From NCBI GenBank assembly GCA_003952965.2, contig CM025856.1, positions 24,685,614 to 24,749,613 of the forward strand: a stretch of DNA of 64,000 nt, in the 5' to 3' direction. Source of the DNA: Morella rubra (Eukaryota; Streptophyta; Magnoliopsida; Fagales; Myricaceae). The notes beneath the pieces are model-generated. The model saw only the letters and a list, made by a program, of their open reading frames with translations. It searched no databases and was not told where the DNA came from. The first letter of the stretch is position 1, and every line of letters starts with the position of its first letter. The position numbers and the translations under genes were made by a program. This document shows positions 32,884-44,325 of the stretch, piece by piece.

Positions 32884-33616
32884 TCATCACCATCTTTGTC
32901 AGTCTCGTTCTTCATTTCATTCCATTTCTCATTCTTGTACTCTTTTTTCGATTACATGCAATATTTCCTGATGTGTCCCTTTTTCCCGCAATGATTGCAC
33001 TGGACATTAGAGAACCTGTTGAACTTGCTTTTGTTTTCATCTCTGTTCTTCGGACCTCTGCTTTTGCTTCTCTCCATTTTTTCTATAACCAAGACTTATA
33101 ACTATGAAGAGGATCCCTGTGATTTTCTTCTCATCTCTTCATTTAACAGACAACTCTTGGCCATATCCATTGTGATTACACCATCTGGAGCAGAGTTGGA
33201 CAAAGAAGTTCTGAGCGTCTCCCACGAGTCCGATAATGAACCAAGCAACCATAACTCCTGTATCTCATCATCAAACTAATACCCATTCCAGCCAACTGGT
33301 TAATAATTCCTTGGAATGTATTCAAGTGATCAGATAAGGGAGTCTTATCCTGGTATCTCAAAGCCATCATCTGCTTAATTAGAAACATCTTATTATTTCC
33401 AGTTTTTCTAGCATATAATTGTTCAAGCTTACTCCATAGAGTATGTGCATGTGTCTCCCCACTAATATGGTTCAAAACATTGTCATCTACCCATTGCCTA
33501 ATATACCCACACATCTGTCGATGTAACAAAGTCCATTCTGCATCGGACTTGTTAGTCGGTTTTTCAGTAGCAAACACCACTAGATAATAATCTTTTACAA
33601 AAAGAAGATCTTCCAT
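32884..33616 (-). pseudogene. Ty1/copia gag fragment with zinc knuckle
   Basis: The minus strand opens with MEDLLFVKDYYLVVF, then SDAEWTLLHRQMCGYIRQWV, HTLWSKLEQLYARKTGNNK and QDKTPLSDHLNTFQGIINQL, the usual UBN2-type copia Gag. After a frameshift near 33180 comes a CX2CX4HX4C knuckle read as CNHCGKKGHIRKYC (32958-32999). It is cut at about 32884 by the 4-kb LTR-like element, so protease, integrase and RT are missing. The PBS and 5' LTR lie just upstream on the same strand. Confidence 0.85.
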
Positions 33617-33717
33617 TTTCCCCTTCCATATGTGAAAAAATATTGAACTATTTGAGGTTAACCATTCAACTCACATTTGCTTCCATAACTCAAATTGTCA
33701 ACCAAACAATTTGGCAA

Positions 33718-33733
33718 CCAAGCCCTGATACCA
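33718..33733 (-). other. Copia primer binding site (initiator tRNA-Met)
   Basis: Minus-strand TGGTATCAGGGCTTGG, three bases after the LTR end (CAACA). One base differs from the usual tRNA-Met complement. Confidence 0.8.
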
Positions 33734-33736
33734 CTT

Positions 33737-34393
33737 TGTTGAGAGAGATAACGACAAATAAACAGCGGAATAATTCTTCTCTCTAGATGAAAGCAAACAG
33801 AGTGCAATCTCAACAATTATATGTACTGAAAAATAATCTCAAGATAATCAATCACAGCAAGCCAGAACAAGACAAGCAATTTTTTACAAGAAAAACTTCC
33901 CCGGTGTGAGGAAGAAAAACCACGAGACCTAGTCCAGTCAAAATCTCCACTATAAACCAAATAATTGGTACACAAAGTCTTCTCTAGTTTTAACTAGAGG
34001 CTACAACTTAGATTTTCAAGATGATATTAATCTTGGCAAATACAACGGAAAAACAACGTAGAGAAAATACCAACAATCCGATGTTACTGTTTACATGAAT
34101 GAACTACTGTTCCCGAGCTCAAAATCTGATCTTCGCCGTTCAGATTATAGTCCATTGTGTCATGAATGTCTCCTCCAAATTTCAGCTTGATCGGACCACA
34201 AAGCGAGATCTAACCTTTGATGAAACTGGACGTGAAAGAGAAAAGCTGCCTCTTTCTTTTCTTTCTCTTCTTTTAGTCCGTTTCACTTTAAAGAACACAT
34301 CCTTAGGGTTATAAGTTTAAACCTTAATGGGCTTTAAGCCTTATTAAAAACCCCCATTGGGCTTTCCTTCACATAAAAGGAATAAATCCAACA
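33737..34393 (-). mobile_element. Copia 5' LTR (657 bp)
   Basis: Minus-strand LTR from TGTTGGATTTATTCC (34393) to CTCTCTCAACA (33737), with 5-base inverted ends TGTTG/CAACA. It is followed by the PBS and gag. The outer flank is tttag (34394-34398); a matching duplication cannot be tested because the 3' LTR is absent. Full-length LTR attached to a truncated interior. Confidence 0.75.
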
Positions 34394-35177
34394 TTTAGGT
34401 GTTGGTCAGATTACGGATTCCAATACATGAGATGTAATTCGAACTGATGCACCTATGGGACTTGAAACACAAATATAAAATGTCTATATAAGAAGCTCGA
34501 GTACTGTAATGGGAGACAAACTTTGGCATATGTATAGGAACTGGTAATAATGGTTCCCAAGTAGTCTTGAGTTTGGTTTTCTAGTATATTTCTTATGCTT
34601 TCATGTTGCCTTTGGTTACTTTGACAGATCACCCGAGTATTTCTGATACGTTTTTGGAAATATTTATTTGTATTTTTTCTCCTTTTCCTCTACATTAAAA
34701 TTTGCTTTCATTGTATTGTCTTCATTTTTGTTACACGGAAAAGGCCTGTTTTTATCAAGCGTATCATTTGGTTTTAGAAATTGCATTACCCAAATTCCAT
34801 TATGCCCTCTTTACTGTTGTAGAGTTTCCAAATTGCACTTTTAAGGTTATTCAGTTGACCTTGTTTATCAGGGGGAGAAATCCTCAGGTGATTTTCTCAT
34901 TTTGATTTCAGGTCTTTGAGGAGTCGCTACGATGTACCTTTGCTACCACGGACAAGGTGTCAGGTGTGGATAATCTGTTAATTACTTTTCATTAGTAAAG
35001 TACTATCGTGCATGGATTGGTACATGCACGGGTTTGCAGATTACCACTTTTTAATTGACCTTGTTGTTGCAATACCTGGATCTATTCCTCACTCGAGTAG
35101 ATGGCCTAGGACAAAGTCTTTCATTTCTTGGTGAACTAGAGGGCGAATTGAATTATTCATTAATACGGGAGACCTTT
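34394..35177 (+). other. Unassigned DNA between two copia elements
   Basis: No recognised gene. A single exon-like stretch (34912-34967, between a cag acceptor and a gt donor) reads FEESLRCTFATTDK but has no partner exons. A direct repeat of catgcacg-type sequence lies near 35010-35035. Confidence 0.3.
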
Positions 35178-36817
35178 TGTTAGAATTATGTGCCCTCGAT
35201 ATCCAAATGATTAATCCAGTCCTAATATCTCATATGGAATATAGTTTGGTGGAAGGAATTAATTGTATGTAAAAGGGGCATATTTGCAATAATCTCAAAT
35301 TTCAGGGGTCAATTACAATATGTTGATGGACTTGATTGTAATTAGTAGAAGCCCTAATTTTATTAGAAGAAGAGTTCTTCAGTTTAATCCTACGGCTGAA
35401 ATTTGAGATCCCTAAGGAACCTATGTCTCATGCTCTCTCTAGGTTTCCAAGGCCTATAAATATAGTGGTATCGGACAGTTCGTATGATTGCAATTGTTGG
35501 ATTATATGACCTTGCTAATTTTTGATTGAGAATCAAAAGCCAAAACCCTTTCCGATTACTGTTCACGCACTATTATGAATAGTGCAAATTTTATTGTATG
35601 ACAATTCGTTTTACTGTTCACGGTTTTTGTTCTATAAAATTTTTGTGAGTTATGAACAGTAACATTTTGGAATTTTTTATTTAAAAAAAAAAACACTGTT
35701 CACGTGATGAACAGTGACGCCGGAGTCTGGCCGGCGCCAGACCGGCCAGTGGCTGGCCGGACGGCGCCAGCCGTGGAGGCTGGCCGCAGGCCAACCTTGC
35801 ATTCCTGCAAGGGGCCAGCGGCGCCCAGGGCATTGAGATGCCCTGGGTCAAATGCTTGGGCCTCGGGTAGGGCAACAGTTGCCCTACCCGGCCCAAGGCT
35901 AGAAGCCCAGCCCAAAAGTTGGGCTGGGTCAAAAAAAAAAAAAAAAATTGGGCTGGGTTCTAACCCAGCCCAACCCTTGGGCTGAGTTTAGAACCCAGCC
36001 CAACCCAAGGGCTGGCTGGGCTCGGAGCCCAGCCCAATGCTTGGGCGGGCTGGGTTGTGAACCCAGCCCACGCGCCAAGCTGGACCGGCCTGACCGGTCG
36101 GGGCTGGACCGGTCTGACCGGTCTGGCAAGGGTTTGACCGGTCTGGCCCGGTTTGACCGGTCAACGGTCAACGGTTGACCGACCCAAAAAAAAAAAAAGG
36201 AGGATTTTTTTTCTTCCAATTTTGGGTGCTGAATAGGATTAATTATTGTAATTTTTCCTATGGTCTCTATTATCAATAAATAGGAGTTTTTACTTGATTA
36301 AAATTGGTTGAAGCCAAAATGGATAAGACCGATTTTAATTTGTAAAATTTTCTTGTTTATCTCTTGGGAAGATAAGTGTCTACATCTCAGTGGGAGTGTC
36401 TACTAAAATAGTGACATAAACTCACAAGAATTTGGAACACACTTAGATAATGGAATGCACAAACCAAATAAACGCAAGTACTAAAATAGTATAAGATGTG
36501 TTTATTTAGGTAGGCCAAAAGAAAATCGAGAATCACAAATATTTTAAAATATTTTGCATATGATGTAAATTTGATGAATAGTAGCTATTCGCCTTTACAA
36601 GATATGTACAATGATAACCAAAATGGGATTGTTGTTGCATGTAAGGTAGAGGTTCTCGATACCCATTTAGAATGTCATGAATATAAATGTTATATTTCTC
36701 ATTGTTGCGATATATTTGATATATCTGTTTATTATTTGAATGGGTGGTACCATTAGTATTTCAAAAACCTGAATCTAATGGAAAATATATATGTGAAATT
36801 GTTTTGCAGATTCAAAA
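35178..36817 (+). repeat. Copia 5' LTR and long leader
   Basis: LTR U3 begins at 35178; TATAAATA lies at 35455-35462. The following DNA has several actgttcac / gtgaacagt motifs (35560-35720), a GC-rich region (35700-36190) and an AT-rich stretch before gag. A TGGTATCGG sequence at 35466 resembles a PBS but lies only a few bases after the TATA box, so it is not accepted as the functional site. Confidence 0.55.
35700..36190. repeat. GC-rich hairpin array in copia leader
   Basis: A GC island in an AT-rich window. It is built from ccggcgccag/ctggccgg units (35715-35790), ttgggctgggtt/aacccagcccaa inverted pairs (35945-36070) and gaccggtc units (36085-36175). Many pairs can fold: for example ttgggctgggttctaaccca with agcccaa. 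It also contains poly(A) runs at 35931 and 36186. Confidence 0.85.
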
Positions 36818-39800
36818 ATGACTTTTAATCCTTTGGCTAGGATTCTGGATGACAATCGGTTGACAGGACCGAATTATATTGATTGGAAGAGAAATCTTAT
36901 GATTGTTCTCTCAGCCGATAAGATCGGTTATGTTCTCACCTCTGAGACACCTGAGCTTGCCCTGAACAATGCCACTGAGGAAGAAAAGAGAGTCTTTAAC
37001 AAGTGGCATGATGATGATAATATGGCAAAGTGCTATATTATGGCCTCAATCTCAAATATTTTGCAGAAAGATTGTGAGGGCATAGCTACAGCTGCAGGCG
37101 CTATGTTGCATCTCCAAGAAATGTTTGGAGAGCAGAGCAGATCTGCTAGGCAGACTGCTATGAAGAATCTGATGTCCACCAAAATGGTGGAAGGGAGCCC
37201 AGTTCGGGAACATGTCTTGAAGATGATTTCTTTCATCAACGAACTGGACTTTTTGGGAGCTGAGATGGATGGTGACACAAAAGTTGATGCCATTCTTTCA
37301 TCTCTGCCTGATTCTTTTAATCAGTTTGTCCTTAATTACAATATGAACAAGATGAGTGTGACATTGTCAGAGCTGCTCAATATGTTGCAGTCAGCTCAAG
37401 ATCTCATCAAGAAGGACAAACCTACTGTGATGGTCACAGAGAAATCTAATGCCTCTATGAAACTGAAACCCAAGTTTAAGAACTTCAAGAAAAATAATAA
37501 GGGGTATCAGGCAGCTAAGAATGTTCAAGGTGAACAAAGAAACAAAGGAGGTGACAAGAACAAAGGCAAAGGAAATTGTTTCCATTGCGGCAAGCCCGGT
37601 CACTGGAAGAGAAACTGCCGAGTTTACTTAGCTTCTCTTAAAAAGGGCAAACCTTCTGAAGGTATATCTGATATGCTTGTAATTGAATTGAATTTAATGG
37701 ATGGTCCGTTTAATTCATGGTGTGTGGATTCTGGTTCTACATCTCACATCTGCAATATGTTGCAGGGGTTCAAGGAGACCAGAAGGCTCCATGAAGGGGA
37801 GCTGATCCTTAAGATGGGGACGGGTGCAACTGTTGCAGCGACCGCCATCGGAGTTTTTAGTTTAGAATTATCTAATAATAGAATTTTGATTCTAGAAGAC
37901 TGTCTTTATGTTCCAGAAGTTCGTAGAAATTTGATTTCTGTTTCAAAACTTGCTTTATCTGGATATTCATTTCTTTTCAATTCCAAGCTTGTTATTAAAT
38001 TTCAAAATAAATTTGTTGCTTCTGGAATTATTTATGATGGTCTTTATCTTTTGAATGTTGATAATTCTTTGAATAATATTGAGAATGATGATTCCAGTGT
38101 GTTATCCCTTAAGAGGAAAAGGGATGTTAATCCAACTTACTTGTGGCATCTAAAACTTGGTCATGCCAATATTGATAGGATCAATAGATTGGTAAGGGAT
38201 GGGCCATTGCAATTTCTGAAAATTGAGCCCTATCCAATCTGTGAGCCCTGCTTGCAAGGAAAGATGACCAAAAGTCCTTTTACAGGAAAAGGAATTAGAG
38301 CCACAGAAGTATTAGGATTAATACATACTGATGTTTGTGGTCCCTTCAACCATATGGCAAGAGGAGGTTTCTCTTATTTCATTACTTTCATTGATGATTA
38401 TTCCAGGTATGGTTATCTATACCTGATGAAGCATAAATCGGAATCCTTTGAAAAGTTCAAGGAATTCCACAATGAAGTTGAGAAACAGATTGGAAAGTCC
38501 ATTAAAATGATTCGCTCCGATAGGGGAGGCGAATACCTCTTGGATGATTTTAAAGTTTATCTTAAAGATCATGGAATCATATCTCAACTCACACCACCAG
38601 GCACACCACAGCACAATGGTGTTGCAGAAAGAAGGAATAGAACCCTATTGGATATGGTTCGTTCCATGATGAGCATATCTGAGTTGCCCATATCATTTTG
38701 GGGACATGCTTTGGAGACCGCTGTTTACTTGTTAAACAGGATCCCTACAAAATCAGTTCCTAATACCCCATATGAGTTATGGACTGGCAAGAAGCCAAGC
38801 CTAAATCATATTAAGATATGGGGTTGTCCAGCTCATGTTAAAAGGTTTAATGTGGATAAGCTGGGATCAAGGACTGATAGGTGCCTATTTGTAGGCTATC
38901 CCAAAATGACTACTGGTTTCTACTTCTATAATCCAAATGAAAACAAAGTGTTTGTTAGCAGGAATGCTACTTTTCTTGAAGAGGATTATAGTTTGAATGA
39001 AACTGAGAGTAGAGTTGCTCTTGATGAGCAAAGAGATAGTACAGTGACTGAGCAGAATGAGAATAATGATGATCAAGTGATTATTCCCACTGATCAAACT
39101 GAACCTGTTGAGACACAGGAGCCTCGTCGTAGTAAAAGGATTATAAGACCTCCAGTAAAATTCAGTTTGTTAAATGAGATTTATCAAATGGATTCTGAGG
39201 GACTGGAGATTGATCCTTGTGATTATACAGAGGCTGTGAAAGACAAAGATGCTAAGCATTGGCATGTGGCCATGGAATCAGAGATGGACTCCATGTATTC
39301 CAACAAGGTATGGACCTTGGTAGACAAACCAGAAGGCATTAAGCCTATAGGTTGCAAATGGGTCTACAAAAGGAAACTTGGACCAACAGGAAAGGTAGAG
39401 ACCTTTAAAGCTAGGCTGGTAGCGAAAGGGTATACTCAAAAGGCTGGTATTGATTATGAGGAAACCTTTTCACCAGTAGCTATGCTAAAGTCCATAAGGA
39501 TTCTGTTGGCAATTGCAGCATACTATGATTATGAGATATGGCAGATGGATGTGAAAACCGCATTCTTGAATGGGTACATCCATGAAGAAATTTATATGGA
39601 CCAGCCAAAAGGTTTCATATCTCAGGAAAATGAATCAAAAGTGTGCAAGTTGGAGAAATCCATTTATGGCCTAAAACAAGCATCACGTTGTTGGAACATC
39701 CGTTTTAATGAGTCAATCAAAATGTTTGGTTTCTCACAAAACATGGATGAACCTTGTGTCTACAAGAAGGTTAGTGGGAGTGCTATCACCTTTTTGGTTC

Positions 39801-40789
39801 TTTATGTAGATGACATACTACTCATTGGGAATGATGTAGGGGCTTTGTCATCTGTGAAAATGTGGTTGTCTAACCAATTTTCAATGAAAGACCTTGGGGA
39901 AGCATCCTACATACTCGGGATCAAAGTGTTTAGAGACCGAAAGAAGAGATTATTGGGTCTCTCACAGGTCAATTATATTGACAGGATATTGGCTAGATTT
40001 AGCATGGTAAATTCCAAGAAAGGGTTTCTACCCTTTAGACATGGAATTCATCTCTCTAAGCAGATGTGTCCAAAAACACCTGAAGAAAGAGAGAAGATGA
40101 GTAACTGCCATTATGCTTCGGCTGTAGGGAGTCTCATGTATGCTATGCTTTGTACTAGACCTGATATCAGTCACGCAGTTAGCGTTGTGAGTAGATACCA
40201 ATCCAATCCAGGTCCAGAACATTGGTCAGCAGTAAAACATATCCTCAGGTATTTGAGAAATACAAAACACTATTTCTTAGTGTATGGTAGTGAGGATCTG
40301 ACTGTCCAGGGATATACAGATTCGGATTTTCAATCAGACATTGATGATAGAAGATCAACATCCGGGTTTGTGTTCCTTCTTGGCAAAGGAGCATTCAGTT
40401 GGAGAAGTTTCAAGCAAAGTACTACTGCTGATTCTACAACTGAGGCAGAATATGTTGCTGCAAGTGAAGCTGCAAAGGAAGCTGTGTGGATTCGCAAGTT
40501 CATTCAAGAACTTGAAGTTGTCCCTTCGATTGAGGCGCCTATTTCCTTATACTGCGATAACAATGGTGCAATTGCACAGGCAGTGGAACCAAGGTCTCAT
40601 CAAAGGACGAAGCACATAGAACGTCGTTTTCACCTAATACGTGATATCATATCAAGAGGTGATATCACAATGGTGAAGGTTGCATCAGCTGATAATTTAG
40701 CTGATCCATTTACAAAGCCTTTATCTCAGAAAGTGTTTGAGAAACATATTAAGGATATGGGTTTGAGATATATGTATGATTGGGTTTGA
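36818..40789 (+). CDS. Ty1/copia gag-pol polyprotein, intact, 1323 aa
   Basis: One ORF with every domain in copia order. UBN2-type Gag (1-230). Zinc knuckle C254-C257-H262-C267. Aspartic protease with D304-S-G. GAG-pre-integrase finger H444, H449, C475, C478. Integrase core D505, D568, E604. Reverse transcriptase with VAKGYTQ (868-874), [11 protein letters not shown] (909-919) and YVDD at 996-999. RNase H with D1168, E1209 or E1211, and D1247, ending in the conserved [12 protein letters not shown]. No stop, frameshift or lost catalytic residue is visible. The protein would assemble a cytoplasmic particle, copy the RNA into DNA and integrate it. ATG at 36818 follows a likely splice acceptor (ttttgcag, 9 bases upstream) and starts [15 protein letters not shown], typical for the family. 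Confidence 0.97.
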   Translation: MTFNPLARILDDNRLTGPNYIDWKRNLMIVLSADKIGYVLTSETPELALNNATEEEKRVFNKWHDDDNMAKCYIMASISNILQKDCEGIATAAGAMLHLQEMFGEQSRSARQTAMKNLMSTKMVEGSPVREHVLKMISFINELDFLGAEMDGDTKVDAILSSLPDSFNQFVLNYNMNKMSVTLSELLNMLQSAQDLIKKDKPTVMVTEKSNASMKLKPKFKNFKKNNKGYQAAKNVQGEQRNKGGDKNKGKGNCFHCGKPGHWKRNCRVYLASLKKGKPSEGISDMLVIELNLMDGPFNSWCVDSGSTSHICNMLQGFKETRRLHEGELILKMGTGATVAATAIGVFSLELSNNRILILEDCLYVPEVRRNLISVSKLALSGYSFLFNSKLVIKFQNKFVASGIIYDGLYLLNVDNSLNNIENDDSSVLSLKRKRDVNPTYLWHLKLGHANIDRINRLVRDGPLQFLKIEPYPICEPCLQGKMTKSPFTGKGIRATEVLGLIHTDVCGPFNHMARGGFSYFITFIDDYSRYGYLYLMKHKSESFEKFKEFHNEVEKQIGKSIKMIRSDRGGEYLLDDFKVYLKDHGIISQLTPPGTPQHNGVAERRNRTLLDMVRSMMSISELPISFWGHALETAVYLLNRIPTKSVPNTPYELWTGKKPSLNHIKIWGCPAHVKRFNVDKLGSRTDRCLFVGYPKMTTGFYFYNPNENKVFVSRNATFLEEDYSLNETESRVALDEQRDSTVTEQNENNDDQVIIPTDQTEPVETQEPRRSKRIIRPPVKFSLLNEIYQMDSEGLEIDPCDYTEAVKDKDAKHWHVAMESEMDSMYSNKVWTLVDKPEGIKPIGCKWVYKRKLGPTGKVETFKARLVAKGYTQKAGIDYEETFSPVAMLKSIRILLAIAAYYDYEIWQMDVKTAFLNGYIHEEIYMDQPKGFISQENESKVCKLEKSIYGLKQASRCWNIRFNESIKMFGFSQNMDEPCVYKKVSGSAITFLVLYVDDILLIGNDVGALSSVKMWLSNQFSMKDLGEASYILGIKVFRDRKKRLLGLSQVNYIDRILARFSMVNSKKGFLPFRHGIHLSKQMCPKTPEEREKMSNCHYASAVGSLMYAMLCTRPDISHAVSVVSRYQSNPGPEHWSAVKHILRYLRNTKHYFLVYGSEDLTVQGYTDSDFQSDIDDRRSTSGFVFLLGKGAFSWRSFKQSTTADSTTEAEYVAASEAAKEAVWIRKFIQELEVVPSIEAPISLYCDNNGAIAQAVEPRSHQRTKHIERRFHLIRDIISRGDITMVKVASADNLADPFTKPLSQKVFEKHIKDMGLRYMYDWV

Positions 40790-41540
40790 CGTTATATTTT
40801 TCCTTTATTATTTGATAATAAAAGTTTATTTGTTTTTCACATATATTATTGTTGTTATGGGTTTATACGTAACATGAGATGTTATGTATGTAAATTTGTT
40901 CAGGCAACATTGTAGAAAAATCATGCTAGAGATTAATGAATCAAAGGCAGGGAATAATGATTTTTCAGTTCCTTGTAAGCCTGAAATTGTTCTAGACTTT
41001 TGTGTCATAAAGTCTACACTTGTTGTGCGGAGAATGATTGATTCCATCATTGAGGTATGACCTTAAGCAGACAAGTGGGTGTCATGTAATAGGTACATAC
41101 ACTGAACAGGATCCGATAAAGAATGCCTTTTGGAAAATGATCACTGTCAGGTTAAAGGTTGTTCTATCACAATTCGGTATTGTCCTTAGACCTGAGAGGT
41201 TTGTATTTATTCATTGTTATGTACACATACTTTGACGTTGTCAACCGGTGATGTCCATTCAGGACTATATACGGACATGTTGGGTTGTGTGCGTGATGGA
41301 TGAGTTGTATGAATGCTCAACAAGGAATCCACCAGTCTCTTGGAGAGACAGTATATTCAGTTAATGTTCATATAAGTGTTGGACCAAAAGAAATCCGGCC
41401 GGATGTGTTTTACAAAACTATTTTTGAATACATAAAAGTATATTATATATATTTCAAAATTGTTTTATGGTCCAACTGAGTTGTGAACTAAGAAATCAAG
41501 GTTTACATGAGATAGGGACGTGACGGTGATATTTGGTTCT

Positions 41541-41557
41541 GAGGGCAAGTGGGAGAT
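41541..41557 (+). other. Copia polypurine tract
   Basis: gagggcaagtgggagat directly precedes the 3' LTR start TGTTAG at 41558. This is the primer for plus-strand DNA. Confidence 0.8.
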
Positions 41558-41751
41558 TGTTAGAATTATGTGCCCTCGATAACCAAATGAGTAATCCAGT
41601 CCTAATATCTCATATGGAATATAGTTTGGTGGAAGGAATTAATTGTATGTAAAAGGGGCATATTTGCAATAATCTCAAATTTCAGGGTCAATTACAATAT
41701 GTTGATGGACTTGATTGTAATTAGTAGAAGCCCTAATTTTATTAGAAGAAA
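41558..41751 (+). repeat. Copia 3' LTR, truncated
   Basis: First about 194 bases of the LTR, nearly identical to 35178-35382. It ends at attttattagaagaa; next is a 40-base stretch resembling 41013-41053 and then the left arm of the palindrome at 41794. Confidence 0.85.
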
Positions 41752-41793
41752 GTCTACACTTGTTGGGTAATGATTATTTGATTCCATCATTGA

Positions 41794-43948
41794 ACTATAA
41801 ATAAGTATATCATCAAAAAAGACCAATATATACTTTCGGAGATATGGACGGAAGATGGAGTTCATAATATCTTGGAAGGTAGACGGGGCATTGCATAAAC
41901 CAAAGGGCATAACTAGATATTCATAGTGGCCGTTATGTGTCCTAAAGGCAGTTTTAGGAACATCGGAATGATGAACTCTCACCTGATGATAGCTAGCTCT
42001 AAGGTCCAATTTAGTGAAGTAAGTGGCCCCGTGTAATTCATCAAACATATCCTCCACCGTCGGGATTGGGAATCGATCTTTTATAGTGACCGCGTTCAAG
42101 GTGCGATAGTCTGTATAAAATCTCCAACTTCCATCTTTCTTTTTTACTAAGAGTACTGGTGATAAGAAAGGGCTGGTACTTGGTCGTATGATACCTTGTT
42201 GGAGCATTTCCTGCACCTGTTTTTCAATTTTTGCCTTTTGGAAGTATGCATACCTATAAGGCCGAACGTTCATGAGCTCAACTCCTTCCTCAAGAGGGAT
42301 GCGATGCTCTATTTCTCTTGCGGGTGGCAACTTGGTAGGGTCTTCGAAGACGTCCGTGTATTCCTCCAATAAGCCTTGCATGTTGGTTGGCTTGAATCAT
42401 GCTCGTGGCGCTATGCACGTAGACTGCAAATAACGACTGACCTTGGCGAAGCTCCTTAGTTAGTTCCTTGAAGGACGCCCTTTGGATTGGTTGATGGTGG
42501 GCTCCTTGCAGCTTTCTAGCTTGATTTCCCCATTTAAACTCCATAGTTAGTTGTCGCCAATTACACACGACCGGCCCCAATGTCTCGAGCCATTGAACTC
42601 CTAGCACCAAGTCAAGTCCTGTGATGGGCAGCTCGTAGAGAGTGAGCAAGAAAGAAATTCCCTGCAGGTGCACAGGGACTTGTTCGAACCTCCCTTGACA
42701 CTTGAGCCGTTCTCCGTTGGCGACCTGTACCGTAAATTCTTCAGTTGGCACCACTGGAAGTCGAAGGAGGCGAGCTACTCTGTCGCTGATGAAATTATGG
42801 GTGGAGTCGCTGTCTATCAACACCACCACTTCCAAGGCTTCAATCGTGGCCATTACCCGCATGGTCTTGGGGGCTGTCCACCGGGTCAACGCATGCAGAG
42901 TAATTTCCAGTTTAGTCTCTGTCTCTTGCACCTCACCGGACCCTGCTTCTTTAGCTTGCTGATCGATGACTTCCTCACATATGACGTCTCCTGTGCCTAC
43001 GTGTCCCTCCAAGAGTAGCAATTGTGGTCGTTGGCACCTATGGCCTGCAGTGAATCTCTCATTGCATTGAAAACAGAGGCCCTGTGATCATTTCCTCTTC
43101 ATTTCCTCCCATGTAAGCCTTCTGACCGGTGCAACCGGTGACAGAGGAGCCCCCCGAGCTGGTTGAGGCGACACTGGCAGAGCTCTCATAGGGGGTGGAG
43201 ACCGCAAGAATCTCCGTTGCCGTGAGAGTTGCTCATCTCGCATTCTGGCGAGGCTAATGGCATTCTTCAATATTTTCAGCTTAAACATCTGAATACCACC
43301 TGCAATTTCTGGCTTGAGTCCCCCCATGAAAGTACCCACCAAAGTTTTATGCGTCCATCCACGTACGCGGTTGCCCAGCCGTTCAAACTCCTGCTGGTAG
43401 CTGCGTAGGGTGCCTACTTGCCGAATATCGGATAGAGCCTCGTCAAAATACTCTCCTTCAGTGGGACCGAAGCGTGCCAATAGTTCCTCTTCAAACACAG
43501 TCCATGACACCTCCTTGCCTTCTTCTTGGTACGTTCGTCGGAGCCACCACCACCACTAGTTGGCTTATCCGTCAAGGTGATCCGATGCCAAGGACACCTT
43601 GTTGGTTTCGGGTGTACCTTGGAACTCAAAGAATTGGTCAACTCATGAGAACCATTCCGTTAGGTCCTCACCGGAGTATTTGGGAAAATCCAGCCGAGTT
43701 GTTTTGGAAGATATGAGGGGGTTGTAGCCCTCAACTTCTTCTCTATGGGATCGCAGTGGAATTTCTCGCTCGCGATTATGATGACTAGATTAGGCATTGT
43801 TCGAGAGAAGAGCATCCGTCAACTGCTGGATAACTGTCTCCAAATGGTTGAGCTTGTCGGCCATGCCTAACTCCATCTGTTGTAAGCCATACTGCACACC
43901 ACCGAGTCTCATCTCCAATGCTTCAATGCGCTCCTTGTTGCTGGCCAT
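41794..43948 (-). pseudogene. Ty3/gypsy gag-pro-RT, left (minus) copy
   Basis: Mirror image of 45603-47757. Gag starts at 43948 (MASNKERIEALEMRLGG); Gag core 43088-43510; knuckle CFQCNERFTAGHRC near 43050; protease LIDSDSTHNF near 42806-42814; RT from 42381 to FFDDILIYS, where it stops at 41794. It carries the same stops and frameshift as the right copy, so both descend from one already defective element. RNase H and integrase are absent from this side. Confidence 0.9.
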
Positions 43949-43971
43949 GATAACCAAGCTCTGATACCAGT

Positions 43972-44320
43972 TGATGCTCCCAGTCAGAGCTTATGAAAGT
44001 TCTCTATTTTGGGTAAGAGAAAACTGCAAGAGTATTGGGAATAAAGTGCTCTCTATCTATCTTCTTTTATTCATGTAGAACATTAATTAACTAGCCTCAG
44101 GTGTGTAACAAATTACCGCAACCCTGGGCACTACTCAACAGTAAGTAAAATAACAGAATAACAACTTAAGCCCTACATGCAAGCTCAACAACGTAAGTGG
44201 GCAAGTATAGCCGTTCCCTCAAACTCGGTCATGCGTGTGCTGGTCGTAGCTCATGCCGCTTGAATCCCATAATATTTGGGATTCCTCTTAACTGCTCTGC
44301 TGGACCTCCTTGGTCCATCA
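43972..44320 (-). mobile_element. Gypsy LTR, left copy (349 bp)
   Basis: Reverse complement of 45231-45579. On the plus strand it runs from tgatgctcccagtc to ggtccatca. The PBS complement is at 43954-43969, and the mirrored flank ggttg is at 44321-44325. Confidence 0.9.
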
Positions 44321-44325
44321 GGTTG

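Larger units (their letters stand above)
35178..41751 (+). mobile_element. Ty1/copia retrotransposon, coding-intact, 3' LTR broken
   Basis: A 5' LTR start (TGTTAGAATTATGTGCCC) at 35178 and 3' LTR start at 41558 bracket one uninterrupted gag-pol. Over the 190-200 comparable bases (35178-35382 against 41558-41751) I see only two substitutions and one missing base, so insertion is recent. The 3' LTR stops at about 41751, where the palindromic gypsy region begins. The 5' LTR 3' boundary and PBS are not resolved: the leader holds a TATA box at 35455, a GC-rich hairpin block and probably an intron ending ttttgcag just before the start codon. Confidence 0.85.

Noticed and set aside
35466..35478. tggtatcggacag as copia primer binding site
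   Set aside because: Lies directly after the TATA box, leaving no R/U5, and matches the tRNA-Met complement poorly after the ninth base.
42668..43018. 116-codon ORF antisense to gypsy protease (and its mirror at 46533-46883)
   Set aside because: Shadow of the real gag-pro reading frame on the opposite strand.
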